Source: Eutrophobius sp051275005 (GTDB lineage: Bacteria > Pseudomonadota > Gammaproteobacteria > Eutrophobiales > Eutrophobiaceae). Taken from it: a stretch of 13,627 bases of DNA. Each line of letters opens with the position of its first letter. The first letter of the stretch is position 1. The stretch spans positions 1 to 13,627 of the forward strand of contig JBNMOP010000075.1 in NCBI GenBank assembly GCA_051275005.1. Direction: 5' to 3'. The notes beneath the pieces were generated by a model. It had not been told where the DNA came from. It did no database searches and saw only the letters and a program-made list of their open reading frames with translations. Below are positions 8,022 through 13,627 of the stretch, in pieces. Both the position numbers and the translations under genes were made by a program.

Positions 8022-8723
8022 TTACTCTAAGGGTAACAACGACTCTCGATCATAAGGCAAGTGCGCATTAACCGCATGTAGAAGTATTGCCGTCTTGGTA
8101 TAGTTGCCCATGTAATCACATATATCTACCAGGTCGCGTTTCCCTATTTGTTTCAGTACGCGCGTAAAAGTTTCTGGACTGACTTTATGATTTTGAAATA
8201 TTTCACGTCCTAGTTGAATGATTGCTGCTTCTCTCTCTGGCACTCCTTGTAGTGATTTTCCGTTACGTATTACATCAATGATATAGGGTTCTAATCCAAA
8301 CCTTAACGCAACAGGTTCATGCAGTGTCCACTCAAATGCCTGGTCCATCTCACGTGAAACCACTAGACGCGCTAGCTCCTGTGTCCTGCGATCCACTTTT
8401 GAATCTCCCAGATCGCCACTTCCATGTAACCGTATTCCACCTGGTCCCCGAATTCCGGCGAGTGTCCGCGTGTTAGGTGAAACAAGCCCGTCATAAGTAG
8501 TCTTTTTATCTTCAGTTAATTCATTTCGATTGACCATCGGGAGTCGATTACCAGAGTCAACATAAACATCTTTCGGTAATGAAGCATTAAATTTTTCTTC
8601 TGATACCTGTGGCGTTGGAACTGTATTTCCTGAAGTAGTCAGAGTGTGGGAGCACCCTAACAGAGATGTAATTACTAAGAATAGAATAGATTTGACGATA
8701 TGCTTATATTTTAAAGTGGTCAT
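8022..8723 (-). CDS. Lipoprotein of the carboxymuconolactone decarboxylase (CMD/AhpD-like) family
   Basis: A 233-residue protein that starts with a lipoprotein signal: basic/hydrophobic segment 5-22 and lipobox L-L-G-C24. Ser at +2 predicts outer-membrane sorting. After a linker to about 65, residues about 85-225 resemble the CMD fold: RTQELARLVVSREMDQAFEW (113-132), where EW..H (E131, W132, H135) is the family's active-site-like motif, then ..A..FGLEPYIIDVIRNG and a hydrophobic helix near 198-215. The CxxC pair of peroxidase-type AhpD proteins is missing; the only mature-domain Cys is C202. Relatives decarboxylate gamma-carboxymuconolactone or act as reductases and are normally cytoplasmic, so a membrane-anchored periplasmic form is unusual. 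AGGAGT at 8729-8734 (minus strand) lies 5 bases before the ATG. The gene diverges from amidohydrolase 2. Family call is good; activity unknown. Confidence 0.85.
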   Translation of the reverse strand: MTTLKYKHIVKSILFLVITSLLGCSHTLTTSGNTVPTPQVSEEKFNASLPKDVYVDSGNRLPMVNRNELTEDKKTTYDGLVSPNTRTLAGIRGPGGIRLHGSGDLGDSKVDRRTQELARLVVSREMDQAFEWTLHEPVALRFGLEPYIIDVIRNGKSLQGVPEREAAIIQLGREIFQNHKVSPETFTRVLKQIGKRDLVDICDYMGNYTKTAILLHAVNAHLPYDRESLLPLE

Positions 8724-8786
8724 TTTTGACTCCTAAATTAATCAAATAGAATGTTTCGTCGCAAAACGGTATAAAACACAGTAATT

Positions 8787-8802
8787 CATAATGATCATTA
8801 TG
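8787..8802. promoter_or_regulatory. Perfect 16-bp palindrome (operator candidate, Fur-box-like)
   Basis: CATAATGATCATTATG reads the same on both strands over all 16 bases. It lies 64 bases upstream of the CMD-family start on one side and 24 bases upstream of the -35 candidate for amidohydrolase 2 on the other, so a bound regulator could serve both. The ATAATGAT / ATCATTAT halves resemble Fur/Zur-type operators (GATAATGATAATCATTATC in E. coli) but with three fewer central bases. The palindrome is certain; the regulator is a guess. Confidence 0.5.
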
Positions 8803-8825
8803 GTAATGAAGTAATTCCCTCAATC

Positions 8826-8853
8826 TTGCTAAAGATTTATATTCTATTATATT
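8826..8853 (+). promoter_or_regulatory. Sigma-70-like promoter candidate for amidohydrolase 2
   Basis: TTGCTA (8826-8831, 4 of 6 with TTGACA), a 16-base spacer, then TATATT (8848-8853, 5 of 6 with TATAAT). It would start transcription near 8860, leaving a leader of about 100 bases that contains the inverted repeat at 8911-8934. The DNA is AT-rich, so chance matches are likely. Confidence 0.4.
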
Positions 8854-8910
8854 AAAGAAAATTATTTACGAAGTGACTGTAAGTGTATCAATATGGATGT
8901 CATCAGATTT

Positions 8911-8934
8911 TCTACTATACATTTGTACAGTAGA
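8911..8934. repeat. Near-perfect 11-bp inverted repeat before amidohydrolase 2 (operator or leader hairpin)
   Basis: The left arm TCTACTATACA (8911-8921) and right arm TGTACAGTAGA (8924-8934) match in 10 of 11 positions across a 2-base TT spacer. The repeat ends 29 bases before the ATG at 8964. It has the form of a dimeric-repressor operator (TetR/GntR size). A hairpin in the mRNA is less likely with a 2-base loop unless the inner pairs open. Confidence 0.5.
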
Positions 8935-8947
8935 AAGCTAAATCTTT

Positions 8948-8957
8948 GGGGGGGTGG
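8948..8957 (+). promoter_or_regulatory. G-rich ribosome binding site that sets the start of amidohydrolase 2
   Basis: GGGGGGGTGG (8948-8957) lies 6 bases before ATG 8964. The frame can be extended to TTG 8946, but that would put this G-run inside the coding sequence and leave no ribosome binding site, so ATG 8964 is preferred. The signal sequence also starts cleanly there (MYKK). Confidence 0.65.
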
Positions 8958-8963
8958 TCGAAT

Positions 8964-10871
8964 ATGTACAAAAAACAAATAACTCTATTTTCTTTAACTG
9001 TCTTTTTTTGGCAATCTTTGCTTTGGGCTCAGGCGCCGTCAGATGCATCCTTACTGCTCCATCCCGACATGATCATCTACAATGCCAAGATCGTTACCAT
9101 GGATGACGCCTCATTTTCCTCCAGTTCCGGCACCATTACACAGGCCATGGCGATACGTGGTGATGAGATCCTTGATCTCGGTACAGATGCAGAGATACGC
9201 GCCTTGGCCGGTCCCGCGACCAATGAGATTAATGCTGGAGGCCGTACTATCATGCCCAACTTCATCCTCACCCATGAACATCCCACTGACTGGGCGTGGA
9301 CAGAACCCACTGCTCTAAACCATGTATTCCCTGAAGGCAATGAACATATGGTAGTTCGCTTCCTAAAGGGTAATGCAGATGAACAGATTGCAAGCTGGGA
9401 GCAAGTTCTAATAGATGCTGTGAACATAGCCAAACCAGGACAATGGATCTTTCTCAGCACGGATTTTGGTGGAAATTTCGAACATATGCCCAAACTCTTC
9501 ACCGACTTCTTTGGACATGTTAGCCTTAAACAACTTGATGAGCTGGCACCAAATAATCCAGTGCGTGTAAAGAATGGCTTTATTCGTGGCCTGGTTAACA
9601 CTCGGGGCCAGGAGGAAATCATCAAGGTATTCCCGGGTCAATACACCGGTGGTGGCAGTGGGGACCGAGGGCCTGAAGGGCAAATGTCCGCCAGTGGTCG
9701 TATGCTGGAACCGGATATCATGTTGCACGGTAAGCCGAAACTCAATGCCGAGTTATTAAAATCAGAATTTGAACTGTGGGCGGCCCATGGCGTTACCACA
9801 TTTGGCTCCTCTCCCTATACCCTGGATAATCTGAGATCATTGTCGTTGCTTGACGAGGCAGGAGAGATGCCAGCGCGCTTCGCATGGAGTTATTCAGGGC
9901 CGAATGAAGAATATCATACCATCCGACTGGTAACCGCCTTACTCGGCAACGGGTCGGACTACCTATGGAATATCGGCGCTCAGGGTCAACGTGTCGGTGG
10001 GACCTGTACCACCCTGGCTGCCTCCGAGAGAGTGAAACAACAGGAATCGTGTGTGTTTGAACCCGGTCAACCTGGGCGCAAAGTTTTGGAGGATATCGTC
10101 CGCAGCGGTGGGCGAATTGCGGCGATGCATACAGGCGGTGATAAGGATATCGACAATGTCCTGGATGTTATCGAAGAACAAAGCGCGGCTGCAGGATTTA
10201 CCCTTGCTGAAATTCGTTCAAAACGGCATGCGTTTGACCATGCCTCAGGGGCGCCAAGGCCAGATCAAATTCCGCGCATTAAACGACTAGGTATGATGAT
10301 CAGTATGATTAATACCATGCTCTGGGAAAATCGTACTGGTTACGACACCGCGTATCGTGTGCGCAATTATGGTGAGGAATATGCCAACTATTCAGTCCCA
10401 AGGCAAAGCGTCACCAAGGCAGGGATCATGAATACCCAGGAGATCGATCGAGCACTACCTCATTTTATTTTCTACAATATCTGGGTGGGTATGACGCGCT
10501 ATAATGCGGGTTGTGATCGTGTCTTTGCCGCAGAGGAAGGAACTGATCTCATGACTCAGCTCAAGGCACTCACTAGCTGGGGTTCATATTACTTATTGCG
10601 TGAAGACAGGATAGGAACATTAGAGCCAGGTAAACTTGCCGATTTCACCATGCTTGATCGCGACATCCTCACAATTCCTGAGGATGACATCCCTAATATC
10701 AAGGTTTTAATGACAGTCCTGGGCGGTAAAATGTTGCATTTACTTCCAAGCCTTGCCAATGAAATTGGCATGTCTACGGTGGGTCCATCCACCTGGCCGT
10801 CAAATCCCCTGGAGACACGCTATGTATTCAAAGGGCCGCCACTATCATGTCCTCCATTCGAATCAAGATGA
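8964..10871 (+). CDS. Exported amidohydrolase-family metal-dependent hydrolase 2
   Basis: A 635-residue protein from ATG 8964, with a signal peptide MYKKQ + hydrophobic core (7-21), likely cut after WAQA24. Family features: N-terminal beta-sandwich strand MIIYNAKIVTMDD (36-48), FILTHEHP with metal pair H104-x-H106, AAMHTGGDKDID with H389 and D393, RHAFDH with H422/H426, and C-terminal GTLEPGKLADFTMLDRD (551-567). E493-I-D495-R lies where amidohydrolase 3-type enzymes place the catalytic Asp, so D495 may be that residue. It is a distant relative of amidohydrolase 1 (shared RxYGEEY at 467-472, shared overall plan and length), not a recent duplicate. An insert rich in Gly (225-245) is not matched in the relative. 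Expected role: periplasmic hydrolysis of an amide, formyl or related bond. It is probably co-transcribed with the alpha/beta hydrolase 96 bases downstream. Its codon use is more GC-rich than the TAXI gene. Substrate unknown. Confidence 0.9.
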   Translation: MYKKQITLFSLTVFFWQSLLWAQAPSDASLLLHPDMIIYNAKIVTMDDASFSSSSGTITQAMAIRGDEILDLGTDAEIRALAGPATNEINAGGRTIMPNFILTHEHPTDWAWTEPTALNHVFPEGNEHMVVRFLKGNADEQIASWEQVLIDAVNIAKPGQWIFLSTDFGGNFEHMPKLFTDFFGHVSLKQLDELAPNNPVRVKNGFIRGLVNTRGQEEIIKVFPGQYTGGGSGDRGPEGQMSASGRMLEPDIMLHGKPKLNAELLKSEFELWAAHGVTTFGSSPYTLDNLRSLSLLDEAGEMPARFAWSYSGPNEEYHTIRLVTALLGNGSDYLWNIGAQGQRVGGTCTTLAASERVKQQESCVFEPGQPGRKVLEDIVRSGGRIAAMHTGGDKDIDNVLDVIEEQSAAAGFTLAEIRSKRHAFDHASGAPRPDQIPRIKRLGMMISMINTMLWENRTGYDTAYRVRNYGEEYANYSVPRQSVTKAGIMNTQEIDRALPHFIFYNIWVGMTRYNAGCDRVFAAEEGTDLMTQLKALTSWGSYYLLREDRIGTLEPGKLADFTMLDRDILTIPEDDIPNIKVLMTVLGGKMLHLLPSLANEIGMSTVGPSTWPSNPLETRYVFKGPPLSCPPFESR

Positions 10872-10967
10872 TTAAAGCGTTAATGACAAAACCATGATTA
10901 GCAAGGAACTGCTTATAATAGCCTGTTAATGAATATATATATTATACGAACGAGGAGATAACAGGTC

Positions 10968-12353
10968 ATGTGGAAGCGATATGCGGTTATTGTGATTGCA
11001 CTGAAATTAATAAGTCCAGCCGACACCATGGCGCAGGCATCAGGCCCAGGTGAGGCCGAAATTCTGAGCATGTTGCAGGTAGAACCTTCTTATCACGTGG
11101 TCACCGCAGAACAATTCGAAGACCTTGGTTGGCAGTTACCTGACGCTGGCCAAGCAGTTAAAAAGCTGGCAGATAATTCTCCGGGCGGGGCATTTAATCC
11201 TCGCGCACTGGAGGACATGAAGCCTGAAGAGACCGGTTACACTGCCCGTTGGCACGAGCTTCGCTATCAGGCCTATGGACTGGACTGGGACATTACAGGT
11301 TTATACCTGGTACCAAATAACCCGATTGAGGGTATGCCAACCATGGTACTCATACACGGTGGCTCATCAAACTGGTATGAATTTTTTCTCGACCCTTTAA
11401 ACAATCCTGGCCTGGGGCAATACCTGGCACAAAAAGTCCCGGTATTGTTGGTGACGATCCCCGGTAATTACCGGCACGGCGGTTGGACAGATAAAGTCCT
11501 GGAGCGACGCATACCCGCCTATGTACTGGATCGTGAGATGAGCGGCGAGGAAGTGAAGATCCGAAATTCTATTTTTACCTTTCAGTTGGTAACGGATGGG
11601 GTACGAAGGCTGGTGGAAACTGTTACCACTGGGCCGGTCGTCGTCACAGGCCACTCCACCGCCGGTGAGATACCCTACATGTTGCATGGCTCTAGTCTTA
11701 AAGACCGTATGCATGGTTGGATACTGGGTTGGGGCAGTGGTGGTACCTCGGCCCAGAAGGCCATGCAAGATCGATGGGGATATACCCAAACTGCAAAGGA
11801 TTATCCGCCCGTCACGGAATTACGCCCGCGGCCAACCTCAGGTTATGCAGAAGACTATCTGGGTCCTTTAAATCCGGTATGGGAAGAAGGCAAATCCCGG
11901 CAGGCTATCGCGGATCGTTGGATGGGGGAACGCGAATTTAGACGCCGTCCACATTTCAAACAACCCTTACAGGACATCGAGCGTCGCGGCGCAATTCCAG
12001 GAATGCGTGACGATATAATTCGCCAGGTCCGTCAAGCCCTCGTGGGGAATGAGTTGGGTGTGGATGTGGATCAAGTGGAAGCAGATTTGTTTGCACCGAT
12101 GCGGGCACCGGTAAATGGTTATAAAAAGGTTATCCTCGCCACAACCAGACTGGACACAGGGCATTGGAATAAGGACAACCCCGCCAGGGCCAGTACGGTG
12201 GATGTGGTCAACGACTTGCGAGCGCTCAATCCCGGTATTCCCGTGCGCGCGTTATTATTTGATGTGCCCATGACCCATTACGGTCATATCGAACGACCCC
12301 AGCAGTTGGCGGCGGGATTGTTCACAGCCCTGACCTGGTTAACTCAACCGTAG
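10968..12353 (+). CDS. Exported alpha/beta hydrolase (serine hydrolase)
   Basis: A 461-residue protein with a signal peptide (core 6-17, likely cut after AQA24). The alpha/beta-hydrolase core starts near residue 95. VLIHGG (127-132) gives the oxyanion-hole HGG. VVVTGHSTAGE contains the nucleophile S230 in G228-H-S-T-A232, a GxSxA rather than the usual GxSxG elbow. Downstream, D396 (TTRLDTGHW) and H437 or H440 (THYGHIERP) fit the acid and histidine of the triad. About 150 residues between nucleophile and acid form a large charged cap (roughly 265-375). At 461 residues it is much longer than a minimal hydrolase (about 280). It would cleave esters, lactones or similar bonds in the periplasm. GAGGAGA at 10952-10958 lies 9 bases before the ATG. 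It follows amidohydrolase 2 on the same strand and probably shares its operon. Sampled G+C is about 55%, higher than the left half. No specific subfamily recognised. Confidence 0.88.
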   Translation: MWKRYAVIVIALKLISPADTMAQASGPGEAEILSMLQVEPSYHVVTAEQFEDLGWQLPDAGQAVKKLADNSPGGAFNPRALEDMKPEETGYTARWHELRYQAYGLDWDITGLYLVPNNPIEGMPTMVLIHGGSSNWYEFFLDPLNNPGLGQYLAQKVPVLLVTIPGNYRHGGWTDKVLERRIPAYVLDREMSGEEVKIRNSIFTFQLVTDGVRRLVETVTTGPVVVTGHSTAGEIPYMLHGSSLKDRMHGWILGWGSGGTSAQKAMQDRWGYTQTAKDYPPVTELRPRPTSGYAEDYLGPLNPVWEEGKSRQAIADRWMGEREFRRRPHFKQPLQDIERRGAIPGMRDDIIRQVRQALVGNELGVDVDQVEADLFAPMRAPVNGYKKVILATTRLDTGHWNKDNPARASTVDVVNDLRALNPGIPVRALLFDVPMTHYGHIERPQQLAAGLFTALTWLTQP

Positions 12354-12403
12354 TGAGAGGATGTATACTCCGCTATTCCTCCCGTTAAATAATTAGCCGA
12401 AAA

Positions 12404-13366
12404 CTATCTACCGGCTGCCGCCATCTCGTCTGCCAGTTGTTTCTTGTAGCGAAGTTCATAAAACTCAATATAGTTTTCACATTCCTTAGCATCCACAAAG
12501 GGACTCACCTGATTTCCCCCTCTTTGAATTTGTGCCAGCTTCTCCTCCATATTGAAGGATATAGACCTGGCTTCCAGATATATATCGCAGTTCATGGATT
12601 TTAAATATTCGAACGATGCATCAAAGTCCTTCTTGATATCAGGATACAATTCATTGTTCAGTAGCGGTCCCCTTTCTAATCCAGATGACGAAACACCTCC
12701 CATAATCACCGCGTCATAAGTGTTGCCATTATCATTGACCTTGATGCTCCATGTCGTCGTGCCAGTGGTATGTCCTGGTGTTAAATGTGCGGTTAAGGTT
12801 ACACCTCCAAGGGTAAGTTCCTCCTTGTGCCCAATTAAACCATCCACCTTAACGGGTTCAAAAAAACGGGCCCCTTCTGCATCAAGAATATTCCGAAAAT
12901 CACTCTTGCCTCCGGTTGCGAGTATACCTGCGGTCGCCCTGGAGGTAATGATCTTCGCCTCGGGAAGTAATCGTTGCAATGCTGCCAACCCACCAATATG
13001 TTCTTCGTGAGGATGTGAGTTAATAATATATTTAATATCACTCAGGTGAAAACCGGCCTTAACGATATTTTCCACCATCCAATTGACTTCAACAGTTGAC
13101 GTTGAATCAAATAAGATAAGTCCATCTGTAGTAGTGATGAGGAATGACCCCACCTGGGAATGCCCTACCCACCAAATATTATCGATGAGATGAACAGGGT
13201 CTCTCCGATGGTTTTCATTGTCCGGGCGGTTACTGGGATCTATTCGATCCATAGTGAGTTGTGCTGAGGCAATACCGCTAATTAAAAATGAGAGTAGTGA
13301 TATACATTGAATTAATTTTATGATTCTTGATGGTAAGTCAGTATCAAAAGAATTATGTGAGCGCAT
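12404..13366 (-). CDS. Exported MBL-fold protein, B3-beta-lactamase-like, with an altered zinc site
   Basis: A 320-residue protein from ATG 13366. The signal peptide (core about 17-32) is likely cut after ASA35. The mature part aligns by eye with subclass B3 metallo-beta-lactamase-like proteins: WWVGHSQVGSFLITTTDGLILFDS (65-88), the metal motif NSHPHEEHIGG, LTPGHTTGTTTWSI and CDIYLEARSISFNMEEKL. The first zinc site is intact (H118, H120, H199). The second is not: the HxHxDH Asp is Glu (E122), H123 is present, and Arg (R267) stands where relatives have a His in 'AHGS'. So it may bind one metal, a different metal, or have lost hydrolysis. Known relatives open beta-lactams or lactones; this one should not be called a resistance gene. 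It converges with the alpha/beta hydrolase gene, 50 bases apart with no clear terminator between. The start was chosen by the ribosome binding site (see 13373-13378). Confidence 0.9.
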   Translation of the reverse strand: MRSHNSFDTDLPSRIIKLIQCISLLSFLISGIASAQLTMDRIDPSNRPDNENHRRDPVHLIDNIWWVGHSQVGSFLITTTDGLILFDSTSTVEVNWMVENIVKAGFHLSDIKYIINSHPHEEHIGGLAALQRLLPEAKIITSRATAGILATGGKSDFRNILDAEGARFFEPVKVDGLIGHKEELTLGGVTLTAHLTPGHTTGTTTWSIKVNDNGNTYDAVIMGGVSSSGLERGPLLNNELYPDIKKDFDASFEYLKSMNCDIYLEARSISFNMEEKLAQIQRGGNQVSPFVDAKECENYIEFYELRYKKQLADEMAAAGR

Positions 13367-13372
13367 TAACAT

Positions 13373-13378
13373 CTCCTT
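13373..13378 (-). promoter_or_regulatory. Ribosome binding site that sets the start of the MBL-fold gene
   Basis: AAGGAG on the minus strand touches an upstream in-frame ATG at 13372 (no spacing) but lies 6 bases before ATG 13366, a proper distance. The second ATG is therefore taken as the start, two residues shorter than the longest reading frame. Confidence 0.75.
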
Positions 13379-13403
13379 AGATTTTTACATTAATGAATTA
13401 AGT

Positions 13404-13420
13404 ATTTTTGATCCAAAAAT
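13404..13420. repeat. 17-bp perfect inverted repeat upstream of the MBL-fold gene (operator candidate)
   Basis: The arms ATTTTTG (13404-13410) and CAAAAAT (13414-13420) are exact reverse complements around ATC, 37 bases upstream of the MBL start codon. A second short imperfect pair, GCGGCA/TGTCGC, follows at 13424-13438. Both could be regulator sites. The remaining DNA to 13627 is AT-rich and shows no gene or further clear signal. Confidence 0.35.
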
Positions 13421-13627
13421 GAAGCGGCAAGCTGTCGCATTAATGTTACAGAGACATCATTTAAAATAATAGTTTTTCGATTTAAAATATATTTTTGAAA
13501 TAGAAATAGTTTGCATACTAATTAAAATTAAAGTAATAGTGGACGCGGTAATTATTCTTAAATAACTAACTTTTTTCGAATAAAAAGCAGAATATTTGAT
13601 ATTTGTTTTATAGCAGGATATTAACAA

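Noticed and set aside
8946..8963. TTG start giving six extra residues on amidohydrolase 2, and the 7-base G-run as a phase-variation tract
   Set aside because: The G-run serves best as the ribosome binding site of ATG 8964; seven Gs is short for slippage switching and it would lie outside the coding sequence.
9077..9625. Minus-strand 182-codon reading frame opposite amidohydrolase 2
   Set aside because: It is the reverse shadow of a strong amidohydrolase frame, with a Ser/Arg-rich composition typical of shadows.
12354..12403. Possible bidirectional terminator between the alpha/beta hydrolase and MBL genes
   Set aside because: No stem with more than a few pairs and no U-tract could be found in the 50 bases.
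12404..13366. Calling the MBL-fold gene a beta-lactamase resistance gene
   Set aside because: The second zinc site is altered at two of three ligands and the gene sits in a catabolic context; sequence alone does not support beta-lactam hydrolysis.

Overview
The window looks like a stretch of a Gram-negative bacterial chromosome. Most of the proteins carry Sec or lipoprotein export signals, and the families present (phthalate-type Rieske oxygenase, TAXI-type TRAP transporter, exported amidohydrolases, B3-like MBL-fold protein) are common in environmental, especially marine, Proteobacteria. A gammaproteobacterium is my best guess, but the sequence does not prove it. There are no rRNA, tRNA, transposase, phage or CRISPR sequences. 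Nine protein genes fill almost everything; the first runs off the left edge.

Layout. (a) Minus strand, 6618 down to 1: exported amidohydrolase 1, fused TRAP-TAXI permease, Rieske oxygenase and zinc alcohol dehydrogenase (3' end missing), with gaps of 81, 253 and 107 bases. (b) A 350-base AT-rich divergent promoter region (6619-6968), then the TAXI solute-binding protein on the plus strand. (c) Convergent with it, a carboxymuconolactone-decarboxylase-family lipoprotein on the minus strand. (d) A second divergent control region (8724-8963) with a perfect 16-bp palindrome, a promoter candidate and a near-perfect 24-bp inverted repeat, then amidohydrolase 2 (a distant relative of amidohydrolase 1) and an exported alpha/beta hydrolase on the plus strand. 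(e) Convergent with those, an exported MBL-fold protein with a damaged zinc site, followed by AT-rich DNA to the right edge.

How it may work together (inference). Six of nine products appear to be exported: two amidohydrolases, one alpha/beta hydrolase, one MBL-fold hydrolase, one lipoprotein enzyme and the binding protein. A periplasmic hydrolase battery could open esters, amides or lactones in a complex substrate. The TAXI protein would then deliver an acidic product to the TRAP permease, and the Rieske oxygenase followed by the dehydrogenase would oxidise it in the cytoplasm. The substrate cannot be read from the sequence, and no Rieske reductase or local transcriptional regulator is present. 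The most notable molecular oddities are the MBL zinc site (Glu for the metal Asp, Arg where the last metal His is expected), the loss of an acidic residue in amidohydrolase 1, the lipoprotein form of the CMD-family enzyme, and a 14-bp hairpin directly before the TRAP permease start, which has no visible ribosome binding site.
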